DNA from: JALZDI01 sp965653225
GTDB lineage: Bacteria > Actinomycetota > Actinomycetes > Propionibacteriales > Nocardioidaceae
Assembly (NCBI GenBank): GCA_965653225.1
Contig: CBFGZI010000183.1
Coordinates: 1 to 5,415 of the forward strand
Direction: 5' to 3'
DNA length: 5,415 nt
Positions 1 to 4,959 of this stretch are shown here, piece after piece. The position numbers and the translations under genes were made by a program. Position 1 is the stretch's first letter, and every line of letters begins with the position of its first letter. The notes beneath the pieces were generated by a model that was not told the origin of the DNA, did no database searches, and was given only the letters and a program-made list of their open reading frames with translations.

Positions 1-245
1 TCCACGTCGCGGGCGGTGTCGCGTACGCCGGGGCATCCGGCCAGGTGCACGACCGCGTCGGCCTCACGCAGCGCGACCTCGACCAGCGCGTCGCGGTCGA
101 GCAGGTCGGCGGTGAGCACGGTGACCCCGGCGGTGTTCGGCTGCCAGGTGCGGTCGACGGCGACGACGCGGTGGCCGTGCTCGACCAGGCGCCGGATGAG
201 CGCCTGGCCGACGAAGCCGGCCGCTCCCGTGACCACGACGGACAC
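1..245 (-). CDS. NAD-dependent epimerase/dehydratase (extended SDR family), N-terminal part only
   Basis: The 81 complete codons visible are the start of a Rossmann-fold nucleotide-sugar epimerase/dehydratase-like enzyme; the rest lies beyond the left edge. Residues 6-13 read TGAAGFVG, the GxxGxxG NAD-binding turn of extended SDRs. Residue D31 ends the second strand (VVAVDR), which favours NAD over NADP, and ADAVVHLAG at 62-70 is the fourth-strand motif of the family. The catalytic YxxxK is not in the window, so neither activity nor substrate can be assigned. The GTG start at 245 is preferred because a strong AGGAGG lies 5 nt upstream and the protein then begins directly at the first Rossmann strand. 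It is divergent from the flippase/glycosyltransferase gene and shares a 42-bp control region with an iron box. Family members usually modify nucleotide sugars, which suits a glycosyltransferase neighbour, but some are general oxidoreductases. Confidence 0.88.
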   Translation of the reverse strand, partial: MSVVVTGAAGFVGQALIRRLVEHGHRVVAVDRTWQPNTAGVTVLTADLLDRDALVEVALREADAVVHLAGCPGVRDTARDV

Positions 246-250
246 CGCTG

Positions 251-256
251 CCTCCT
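251..256 (-). promoter_or_regulatory. Ribosome binding site of the epimerase gene
   Basis: Read on the minus strand, AGGAGG lies 5 nt before the GTG codon at 245-243. It is a near-perfect Shine-Dalgarno match and fixes that GTG as the start. Most other starts in this window lack such a site and look leaderless. Confidence 0.75.
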
Positions 257-268
257 CCCGAGGATAGG

Positions 269-287
269 TAAGGTTAGCCTTGCCTGC
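269..287. promoter_or_regulatory. DtxR/IdeR-type iron box in the divergent promoter region
   Basis: The 19-mer TAAGGTTAGCCTTGCCTGC matches 16 of 19 positions of the iron-box consensus TWAGGTTAGSCTWACCTWA. The left half-site is perfect and all three mismatches are in the right half. A second register offset by 5 bp (264-282) matches about 14 of 19. That fits the known binding of two DtxR/IdeR dimers on opposite faces of one operator. The site covers the likely -10 of the rightward gene (275-280) and a possible leftward -10, TAACCT on the minus strand (276-271). Iron-loaded repressor bound here would be expected to block both divergent genes. The sequence match is direct; the regulation is inferred. 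Confidence 0.68.
275..280 (+). promoter_or_regulatory. Probable -10 element for leaderless flippase/glycosyltransferase gene
   Basis: TAGCCT fits the actinobacterial -10 pattern TANNNT and ends 7 nt before the ATG at 288. Transcription would begin at or one base before the start codon. No Shine-Dalgarno sequence is placed properly for this ATG, which supports a leaderless mRNA. The hexamer lies inside the iron box. No convincing -35 is visible. Confidence 0.5.
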
Positions 288-1934
288 ATGGACGGTACCA
301 CCCTGCGACGCGTGCTTCGCCCGGCCGGTCTGGCGCTCGGGCTGGTGCTCACCGTGGTCGCCGTCGTCTACGTCGCCCGGGTCGCGAGCCTGCAGTCCCT
401 GGCCGCCGCGGGTCGCGCGCTGCTGGCCGACCCGGTCGGGCTGGTGCTCGCCGTGGCCGCGTACGCGGGCGCGTTCGGGGTGCGCACCTGGGCCTGGCGG
501 CGGGTGCTGCCGGACCTCTCGCCCGGTCAGGCCTGGGCGGCGCTGCACGTGTCCCTGCTGGGCAACCACGTGCTGCCGCTGCGGCTGGGTGAGGCGCTGC
601 GGGTGACCAGCGTGCTGCGGCGTACTCCCCTCGACCCCCCGTCGGTCGTGGCGTCCGCGGTGGCGCTGCGCACCGGGGACGTGCTCGCGGTGCTGGCGCT
701 GGCGCTGCTCGGTGCCCCGGCCGTGGTGCTGGCGGCGGGAGGTGCGTGGACCTGGCCGCTGCTGGCCGGCGGCGTGGTGCTGCTGGTCGCGGCGCTGGTG
801 TGGCTGCGCCGGCTCTCCCGGCGGGAGGCTGGCGCGGGCCCCGCAGCCGGGGTACGGGCGCGGATGCCGGGTGCCGGCGTGGCCGTGTCGCTGCTGGTTG
901 CCTGGGTGCTCGAGGCGGCGGTGGTGTTCGAGGTCGCGCGGGTCAGCGGGGTGGCGCTCTCCCCCAGCGACGCGGTCGCGGTCACCGCGGTCACCATCGC
1001 GGCGCAGACCGTCGCGGTCACGCCGGGCGGGTTCGGCACCTACGAGGCCGCGGCCGCCGCCGCGATGGGCGCGCTCGGGGTCGACCCGGGCCAGGCGGTC
1101 GCGGTGGCGTTCGTGACGCACTCGGTGAAGACCGTCTACAGCCTCGTGCTGGGCGGAGTCGGGCTGGCGGTCCCGGCGCCCTCGTACTTCGGCCGGCTGC
1201 GACTTCCACGGCGGCTGCCGGTGCGCCCCGCCGCGTGGCCGTGCGAGCCCGCGGCCCCGGTCGTCGCGATGGTCCCGGTGCACGACGAGGCCGACACGAT
1301 CGGCGCCGTGGTGTCACGCCTCCCCCGCCGGGTGCAGGGACGTGAGGTGGTGGCCCTGGTGGTCGACGACGGCTCCACCGACGGGTCCGGGCGGCTGGCC
1401 GCGGCGGCCGGCGCGCGGGTGGTGACCCAGCCGCGCAACCTGGGTCTGGGCGCGGCCGTACGGCGGGGGCTGGCCGAGGCGGGCGCGCTGGACCCCGCCG
1501 CCGTCGTCTACCTCGACGCCGACCTGGAGTACGACCCCGACGAGCTCGCGCGTCTGGCCGGCCCGGTGCTGGCGGGATCGGCGGACTACGTCGTGGGGTC
1601 GCGGTTCGCCGGCGACATCCGGTCCATGCGTCCGCACCGTCGGTTCGGCAACCGCGTGCTGACCCGGTGGGTCCGGTGGATGACCCGGCGCCGCGACCTG
1701 ACCGATGGGCAGAGTGGCTACCGAGCGTTCTCTCCCCGCGCAGCCGCCGAGGCCGAGGTCGTGCATGACTACAACTACGCGCAGGTGCTCACGCTGGACC
1801 TGCTGGCCAAGGGGTTCGTGTACGCCGAGGTGCCGATCACGTACGCCTTCCGCGAGTCGGGCACGTCGTTCGTCCGGCTGGGGCGGTACCTGCGTAAGGT
1901 CATTCCGGCCGTGTACCGCGAGCTGAACGTCTAG
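288..1934 (+). CDS. Flippase-like membrane domain fused to a family 2 (DPM1-like) glycosyltransferase
   Basis: A 548-aa membrane protein with two parts. Residues 1 to about 300 form the multi-pass domain of the lysylphosphatidylglycerol synthase TM / UPF0104 flippase-like family. Hydrophobic segments lie near 12-33, 50-65, 120-150, 155-173, 197-217, 226-245 and 266-296, with the family signatures LLGNHVLPLRLGEALR (90-105) and TPGGFGTYEA (245-254). Residues about 323-548 form a cytosolic GT2 domain like dolichol- or polyprenyl-phosphate sugar synthases: VPVHDEADTI (329-338), VVDDGSTDGS (358-367), the metal-binding DADLEYDPDEL (410-420), GSRF (437-440) and TDGQSGYRAF (472-481). The likely role is transfer of a sugar to a lipid carrier and/or its movement across the membrane; the substrate is unknown. 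ATG 288 is chosen because earlier in-frame codons lie inside the divergent gene and a TANNNT hexamer sits just upstream. Archaeal AglD, as I recall it, has the same two domains in the opposite order. Confidence 0.88.
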   Translation: MDGTTLRRVLRPAGLALGLVLTVVAVVYVARVASLQSLAAAGRALLADPVGLVLAVAAYAGAFGVRTWAWRRVLPDLSPGQAWAALHVSLLGNHVLPLRLGEALRVTSVLRRTPLDPPSVVASAVALRTGDVLAVLALALLGAPAVVLAAGGAWTWPLLAGGVVLLVAALVWLRRLSRREAGAGPAAGVRARMPGAGVAVSLLVAWVLEAAVVFEVARVSGVALSPSDAVAVTAVTIAAQTVAVTPGGFGTYEAAAAAAMGALGVDPGQAVAVAFVTHSVKTVYSLVLGGVGLAVPAPSYFGRLRLPRRLPVRPAAWPCEPAAPVVAMVPVHDEADTIGAVVSRLPRRVQGREVVALVVDDGSTDGSGRLAAAAGARVVTQPRNLGLGAAVRRGLAEAGALDPAAVVYLDADLEYDPDELARLAGPVLAGSADYVVGSRFAGDIRSMRPHRRFGNRVLTRWVRWMTRRRDLTDGQSGYRAFSPRAAAEAEVVHDYNYAQVLTLDLLAKGFVYAEVPITYAFRESGTSFVRLGRYLRKVIPAVYRELNV

Positions 1935-1937
1935 CCT
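1932..1937 (+). promoter_or_regulatory. Probable -10 element of the DUF2277 gene, overlapping the preceding stop codon
   Basis: TAGCCT fits TANNNT and ends exactly 6 nt before the ATG at 1944, the spacing expected for a leaderless transcript starting at that A. Its first three bases are the TAG stop codon of the preceding gene. The DUF2277 gene could also be expressed by read-through, as the gap is only 9 nt and contains no good ribosome binding site. Confidence 0.45.
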
Positions 1938-1943
1938 GAAGCC

Positions 1944-2168
1944 ATGTGCCGCAGCATCAAGACGCTGAGACCCCCTTACCTCGAGCAGACCACCGACGAC
2001 GACGTGCGCGCCGCGGCGTTGCAGTACGTCCGCAAGGTCTCGGGCTTCCACCGGCCGGCCGAGCACAACGCGGAGGCGTTCTCCGAAGCCGTCGACGCGG
2101 TCGCGGCCGCCACCCAGCGCCTCCTCGACGACCTGGTCGTGCGGGGTTCGGCGCGCCCCCGCGTCTGA
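1944..2168 (+). CDS. DUF2277 family small protein
   Basis: A 74-aa soluble protein that I recognise as DUF2277 from its N-terminus MCRSIKTLRPP and the segment AALQYVRKVSGFHRPAEHNAEAF (split here: AALQYVRKVSG at 24-34, then N42 and F46). A helical tail follows, DAVAAATQRLLDDLV. The family is short and of unknown function in many actinobacteria; this copy is about the usual length or slightly short. There is no signal peptide, membrane segment or recognised catalytic motif. C2 and R3 directly after the start are conserved in the family as I recall it, so the ATG at 1944 is firm. It sits 9 nt after the flippase/glycosyltransferase gene and 28 nt before the lipoprotein gene, but both boundaries carry possible leaderless promoters, so operon membership is uncertain. 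Confidence 0.87.
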   Translation: MCRSIKTLRPPYLEQTTDDDVRAAALQYVRKVSGFHRPAEHNAEAFSEAVDAVAAATQRLLDDLVVRGSARPRV

Positions 2169-2184
2169 GCCGCCGCCCGGTTCG

Positions 2185-2190
2185 TACCCT
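2185..2190 (+). promoter_or_regulatory. Probable -10 element for leaderless lipoprotein gene
   Basis: TACCCT fits TANNNT and ends exactly 6 nt before the ATG at 2197. There is no purine-rich ribosome binding site between it and the ATG, which argues for transcription starting at the A of the start codon. No clear -35 is seen. Confidence 0.5.
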
Positions 2191-2196
2191 GGCTGA

Positions 2197-3078
2197 ATGA
2201 GCTCGCGAATGCGACAAACTACGCGCACACGAGTCCTGACCAGCCCGGTCGTGGCCGCTCTGGCCGCCGCGCTGGCGCTGACCGCGTCGGCGTGCACCAG
2301 CCAGCCGAACAGCGTCCACCAGGCCGCCGCGTCGCCGACGGCCGAGCAGACGACGCAGTCGCCGCCACCGAGCACCGCCGCGCCGAGCACGCTCACCGAG
2401 AGCCCGTCTCCCACTCCGCCCTCGACCACGGAGTCGACCGAGCCGGAGACCGAGAGCGAGCCGGAGCAGACGCCGAGTGAGCCGGCGTCGGTGCAGCCCC
2501 CGCCGCAGGGCAGCAGCCCGGAGGCGATGCTGCTGCGTGCCGCGGAGGTTCCCGGGCTGAACGCGCAGCAGTCCTGGAAGACCATCGGCACGGCCCACGC
2601 GGAGAAGCCGCAGCCGGTGTGGGCGTGCCAGGTGACCGACTTCTCCTCGATCGGCGCGACCGACGTGTGGGTGCGACGGTTCGTCGGACAGCCAGGCGGT
2701 GGCGACTCCGCGAAGGCGCGCTCGGCGGTGATCACGTTCGCCGATCCGCAGAGCGCGGCCCGCGCGTTCGCCGTACTGCGGTCGTGGGGCGACCGCTGCG
2801 AGGACCAGCTCAAGCAGAAGCACAAGCGCGTGCGCGTCGACGCGTCACCGACCCCGATCGACGTCAGCAGCGGCGACGCGGAGTGGCGGCTCGCGATCTA
2901 CGGCCCGGTGAAGGGCGACCCGAACGCCGGGTTCTTCGACGCCACCGGCTACGTCAAGAACGGCGACCGGATCAGCCTGGTGTCGATGGTCAACGTCGGC
3001 CAGGACTACAACTACCCGCCCGGCCACGAGCCGATCGTCGGCGCCGTGCAGAACGCCGCGACCAAGCTGCTCGGCTGA
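2197..3078 (+). CDS. Putative lipoprotein with disordered linker and possible PknH-like sensor domain
   Basis: A 293-aa exported protein. Basic residues (R4, R6, R10, R12) precede a hydrophobic stretch at about 18-31 and a lipobox-like ASAC ending at C33. The -3 residue is A rather than the usual L, so lipidation is likely but not certain. Residues about 44-106 are a low-complexity Pro/Ser/Thr/Glu linker, probably a cell-wall spacer. The folded part, about 107-293, begins PEAMLLRAAEVPG and has two cysteines (C144, C201) that could form a disulphide, an A-rich helix before W197, and a C-terminal helix AVQNAATKLLG. The pattern recalls the extracellular PknH-type sensor domain found in actinobacterial lipoproteins; that is a judgement by eye. 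No kinase is attached or nearby. The ligand is unknown. ATG 2197 is chosen by its upstream TANNNT; M5 is an alternative start. Confidence 0.8.
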   Translation: MSSRMRQTTRTRVLTSPVVAALAAALALTASACTSQPNSVHQAAASPTAEQTTQSPPPSTAAPSTLTESPSPTPPSTTESTEPETESEPEQTPSEPASVQPPPQGSSPEAMLLRAAEVPGLNAQQSWKTIGTAHAEKPQPVWACQVTDFSSIGATDVWVRRFVGQPGGGDSAKARSAVITFADPQSAARAFAVLRSWGDRCEDQLKQKHKRVRVDASPTPIDVSSGDAEWRLAIYGPVKGDPNAGFFDATGYVKNGDRISLVSMVNVGQDYNYPPGHEPIVGAVQNAATKLLG

Positions 3079-3089
3079 CCCCCGGCCCG

Positions 3090-3138
3090 TCGCGTGTCAG
3101 AGCGCCCGCGCCGCATGTGTCCGGGAACGACACACGAC
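3090..3138. repeat. Intergenic repeat, copy 1 (49 nt, imperfect inverted ends)
   Basis: This copy begins TCGCGTGTCAG and ends CGACACACGAC, and aligns without gaps to copy 2 (3173-3221) at 38 of 49 positions. Its ends can pair over 10 bp with two mismatches (3090-3099 with 3128-3137). It starts 12 nt after the lipoprotein stop codon, so its RNA could act as a terminator or 3' stability hairpin for that gene. Confidence 0.7.
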
Positions 3139-3172
3139 CCAGACGCCGCACCGCCGCCACCACGCCCCAGAA

Positions 3173-3221
3173 TCGCGTGTCAGGTCGCCCGCATCGGATG
3201 TGCTCGAGAGTGACACGCGAC
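3173..3221. repeat. Intergenic repeat, copy 2 (49 nt, perfect 10-bp inverted ends)
   Basis: This copy starts TCGCGTGTCA (3173-3182) and its exact reverse complement TGACACGCGA occupies 3211-3220, enclosing 28 nt. It matches copy 1 at 38 of 49 positions in the same orientation. It lies 38 nt beyond the stop codon of the converging hemerythrin gene. The stretch between the two copies (3139-3172) holds nothing I recognise. A short repeat with inverted ends at a convergent junction could be a bidirectional terminator, a REP-like element or a tiny mobile-element derivative. Confidence 0.75.
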
Positions 3222-3259
3222 TGGCGGCCGCGCACATACGGTTCCCCAGTCCGGTCGCG

Positions 3260-3787
3260 TCAGCCGTCGCGCTCCTGCGCGCGCTCGACGAGCCGGCGCA
3301 CGTTCTTCACGTTTCCGCAGTCGTCGTCCATCTGCGCGATGCGCTGACGCGCGAACGCGGCGCCGAGCTCGCCGCGTACCTGGTCGCTGAGGTCATGCCG
3401 CGCGGGGTTGAGGATCTCGCGCTCCTCCTCGTCGAGATGGTGGTGCACGGCCCCCGACAGTGTGCCGACGGCTTCGCTGAACTCCTCGCTGTCGGTGTCC
3501 TTGATCTCCAGCACCTGCAGCAGCGCCTCGTGCCCCTCGTCATGCTCGTGGCTGCCGTGCTCGGCGTCGTCGGAGTCGATCGCCCGCTTCTGCCGGAACT
3601 GCGGGTAGACGACCTTCTCCTCGGCCTCGGCGTGGGCGACGAGCACCCGGGACATGATGGTCCGCAGGCCGTCGCGGTCGTTGGTCTCGTCACGCAACTG
3701 TCGCAGCAGCTCCTCGAACAGGCGGTGGTCGGCGAGGATCAGGTCGATCACGTCACCCTCGGTCGGGCGGGGGATCACGTCGGCCAT
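3260..3787 (-). CDS. Hemerythrin-like HHE cation-binding protein
   Basis: A 175-aa soluble protein of the hemerythrin HHE family, which binds a di-iron centre in a four-helix bundle and serves in O2/NO or iron sensing, storage or stress protection. Candidate ligands are spaced as in the family: H21 (LADHRLFEEL), H52 and E56 (AHAEAEEKVVYP), H82 and H86 (EHDEGHEALL), and H115-H117 with D119 to E122 (HHHLDEEEREIL). A charged C-terminal tail, about 150-175, contains C157. The ATG at 3787 is preferred over the longer open frame because AGGAGGAG lies 10 nt upstream and the family's first helix begins soon after; further upstream, past the 109-nt gap, the frame runs antiparallel to nothing but overlaps the reductase gene. 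It follows the reductase gene by 109 nt on the same strand. Its stop codon faces the lipoprotein gene across the repeat pair. Confidence 0.9.
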   Translation of the reverse strand: MADVIPRPTEGDVIDLILADHRLFEELLRQLRDETNDRDGLRTIMSRVLVAHAEAEEKVVYPQFRQKRAIDSDDAEHGSHEHDEGHEALLQVLEIKDTDSEEFSEAVGTLSGAVHHHLDEEEREILNPARHDLSDQVRGELGAAFARQRIAQMDDDCGNVKNVRRLVERAQERDG

Positions 3788-3797
3788 GGTTTGGTTG

Positions 3798-3805
3798 CTC
3801 CTCCT
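3798..3805 (-). promoter_or_regulatory. Ribosome binding site of the hemerythrin-like gene
   Basis: AGGAGGAG on the minus strand ends 10 nt before the ATG at 3787. It decides the start inside a much longer open frame, and shows that this gene is translated from a true 5' leader, unlike its leaderless-looking neighbours. Confidence 0.75.
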
Positions 3806-3896
3806 GGGTTCGTGGCGGCTGGACGCCAAGCGCGGACAGCCGTGAGCACTGCGGGTTGCAATGGGTTGGACGAAACCTACCTCCCGTACGTAAGAA
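3806..3896 (-). other. Gap between reductase and hemerythrin genes, with a short direct repeat
   Basis: No gene is visible here. Plus-strand GGGTTG occurs at 3853-3858 and again at 3863-3868, ten bases apart, so two copies lie on the same face of the helix. A weak minus-strand -10 candidate, TAGGTT, lies at 3879-3874 without a recognisable -35. I see no clear terminator for the reductase gene, so the hemerythrin gene may be read through, driven from here, or both. Confidence 0.25.
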
Positions 3897-4757
3897 CTAC
3901 CCACCCGCGTCCAGCCGGGCGAGGTCGTCCTCGGCCAGCTCGAGAGTCGGCGCCGCGGCAGAGTCCTTGACCGACTCCGGCCGGCTCGCGCCGGGAATGG
4001 GAACGACCACCGGCGACTTGGCCAGCATCCACGCCAGCGCGACGCGCTGCGGGCTCGCGCCGTACTTGTCGGCCACCTCGCCGAACACCGCGGTCGTGCT
4101 GCCCACGTCCTTGGCACCACGCAGCCCGCCCAGCGGCGACCACGGCAGGAACGTGATGCCGAGCTCGTCGCACAGCCACAGCTCAGGCTCGCTGCTGCGG
4201 AAGACGGGGCTGAACTGGTTCTGCACGACAGCCAGGTCGTCACCCACGATCTGGTGCGCGAGACGGATCTGCTCGGGGTCGGCGTTGGAGATGCCGGCCT
4301 TCTTCACCAGCCCCGCGTCGACGAGCTCGCGCAGCGCCCCCATGGTCTCCTCGTACGGCACATCGGGGTCTGGCCGGTGGTGCTGGTAGACGTCGATCGC
4401 GTCGACGCCGAGCCGGCGGCACGAGTCCTCGGCGGCCTTGCGGAGGTACTCCGGGCGGCCGTTCAACCCCCAGCTGGCGCCGTCGCGGGTGTGCCCGCCC
4501 TTGGTCGCGACAACGACGTCGTCGGTGCTGCCGCCGTACTCCTTGAGCGCCTTGGCGACGATCTCCTCGTTGTGGCCCAGGCCCCGCTCGCTCGGTGTGT
4601 ACGCGTCGGCGGTGTCGATGAGGGTGACACCCTCGTCGAGGGCGGTGTGGATGACTCGTATCGCCGTCGCCTCGTCGGGCCGCTGGTCCGTGGACAGGTG
4701 CATCGCGCCGAGCCCGACCGCGCCGACCTGCCATTCTCCGATGCGTCGCTGTTGCAT
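3897..4757 (-). CDS. Aldo/keto reductase, NADPH-dependent
   Basis: A 286-aa soluble (beta/alpha)8-barrel oxidoreductase that should reduce aldehydes or ketones with NAD(P)H. The full catalytic tetrad can be placed: D48 and Y53 in LIDTADAY, K86 in VVVATKGG, and H127 in DVYQHHRPDP. The cofactor-binding segment VVPIPGASRPESV (251-263) is typical, as are QNQFSPVF (179-186) and LPWSPLGG (204-211). The length is slightly shorter than many members of roughly 300 or more residues, with no internal gap obvious to me. The natural substrate cannot be read from the sequence; general detoxification of reactive carbonyls is common in the family. The ATG at 4757 is supported by TAGGGT ending 6 nt upstream, again a leaderless arrangement. 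The promoter lies within a perfect inverted repeat and next to short iterated repeats, so dedicated regulation is likely. Confidence 0.93.
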   Translation of the reverse strand: MQQRRIGEWQVGAVGLGAMHLSTDQRPDEATAIRVIHTALDEGVTLIDTADAYTPSERGLGHNEEIVAKALKEYGGSTDDVVVATKGGHTRDGASWGLNGRPEYLRKAAEDSCRRLGVDAIDVYQHHRPDPDVPYEETMGALRELVDAGLVKKAGISNADPEQIRLAHQIVGDDLAVVQNQFSPVFRSSEPELWLCDELGITFLPWSPLGGLRGAKDVGSTTAVFGEVADKYGASPQRVALAWMLAKSPVVVPIPGASRPESVKDSAAAPTLELAEDDLARLDAGG

Positions 4758-4783
4758 GCGCAGACCCTAACCGTGGCGCATGC
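4754..4783. promoter_or_regulatory. Candidate operator: inverted repeat bracketing the reductase promoter
   Basis: GCATGCGC at 4754-4761 and its exact reverse complement GCGCATGC at 4776-4783 are separated by 14 bp, with centres 22 bp apart, about two helical turns. The -10 hexamer lies in the spacer and the proximal arm includes the ATG. A dimeric repressor bound here would cover the promoter and start codon. The symmetry is seen directly; the binding protein is unknown. Confidence 0.5.
4764..4769 (-). promoter_or_regulatory. Probable -10 element of the leaderless aldo/keto reductase gene
   Basis: On the minus strand TAGGGT fits TANNNT and ends exactly 6 nt before the ATG at 4757, with no ribosome binding site between. 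A -35 at normal spacing would fall at about 4787-4792 (TGTCAC, a poor match), inside the short repeat array. Confidence 0.55.
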
Positions 4784-4831
4784 CCGGTGACATGACCGGT
4801 GACTGCGTGGTGACATGCGTGGTGATGCGGG
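4784..4831. repeat. Four short repeats at about 12-bp spacing upstream of the reductase promoter
   Basis: The stretch reads as degenerate 12-mers: CCGGTGACATGA, CCGGTGACTGCG, TGGTGACATGCG, TGGTGATGCGGG. The core GGTGA starts at 4786, 4798, 4809 and 4821, so spacing is 12, 11 and 12 bp, close to one helical turn. It lies just upstream of the reductase -10 and could be regulator-binding iterons or a replication-slippage product. A related GGGCT(C/G)ATG duplication follows at about 4829-4848. Confidence 0.5.
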
Positions 4832-4862
4832 CTCATGTGGGCTGATGGGTCAGGCGGACCGA

Positions 4863-4908
4863 GCGACGGAGTCTTTTCCATGCGCGGGCATGGATCTTTC
4901 TCCGTTGC
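4863..4908 (-). terminator. Two-tier 46-nt hairpin, probable terminator of the PKD-like gene
   Basis: An inner perfect 7-bp stem, TCCATGC (4877-4883) with GCATGGA (4888-4894), has a GCGG loop. It is enclosed by identical TCTTT strings (4872-4876 and 4895-4899) and then an outer stem, 4863-4871 with 4900-4908, which has eight Watson-Crick pairs and one G-U on the plus strand. The structure lies 51 nt past the stop codon of the minus-strand PKD-like gene, a sensible terminator position. No U-tract follows on that strand, so a U-less actinobacterial-type terminator or another RNA role must be considered. The rest of the gap, 4909-4959, shows nothing recognisable. Confidence 0.45.
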
Positions 4909-4959
4909 CTGTGCTGGTGCCTCTTTGTGGGCTGCGAGACGTCCGTGCGGAAGCGGTGC

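Noticed and set aside
45..287. N-terminal extension of the flippase/glycosyltransferase frame by 81 codons
   Set aside because: This stretch is the exact antisense of the epimerase N-terminus, which has a strong ribosome binding site and a clear Rossmann motif. The extension resembles no membrane-protein leader.
2340..2500. Tandem repeat within the lipoprotein gene
   Set aside because: The DNA is compositionally simple because it encodes a Pro/Ser/Thr/Glu linker, but I see no exact repeating unit.
1314..2825. Long minus-strand open frame (503 codons) across three plus-strand genes
   Set aside because: It is an antisense shadow typical of high-GC DNA. The plus-strand frames it covers carry GT2, DUF2277 and lipoprotein signatures, while this frame shows no recognisable domain.
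3090..3221. CRISPR array
   Set aside because: There are only two imperfect copies, 49 nt long with a 34-nt interval, and no cas genes nearby.
3200..3970. Plus-strand open frame of 256 codons opposite the hemerythrin gene
   Set aside because: It is antisense to the hemerythrin gene with its clear HHE motifs. Its hydrophobic Leu/Val pattern is the complement of codons for acidic residues.
3788..4243. N-terminal extension of the hemerythrin frame into the reductase gene
   Set aside because: The extension is an out-of-frame reading of the reductase coding strand, Arg/Ser/Ala-rich without a domain. The ATG at 3787 has a strong ribosome binding site.
4254..4790. Plus-strand open frame opposite the aldo/keto reductase
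   Set aside because: The reductase on the minus strand has a complete catalytic tetrad and cofactor motif; the plus frame is its complement.
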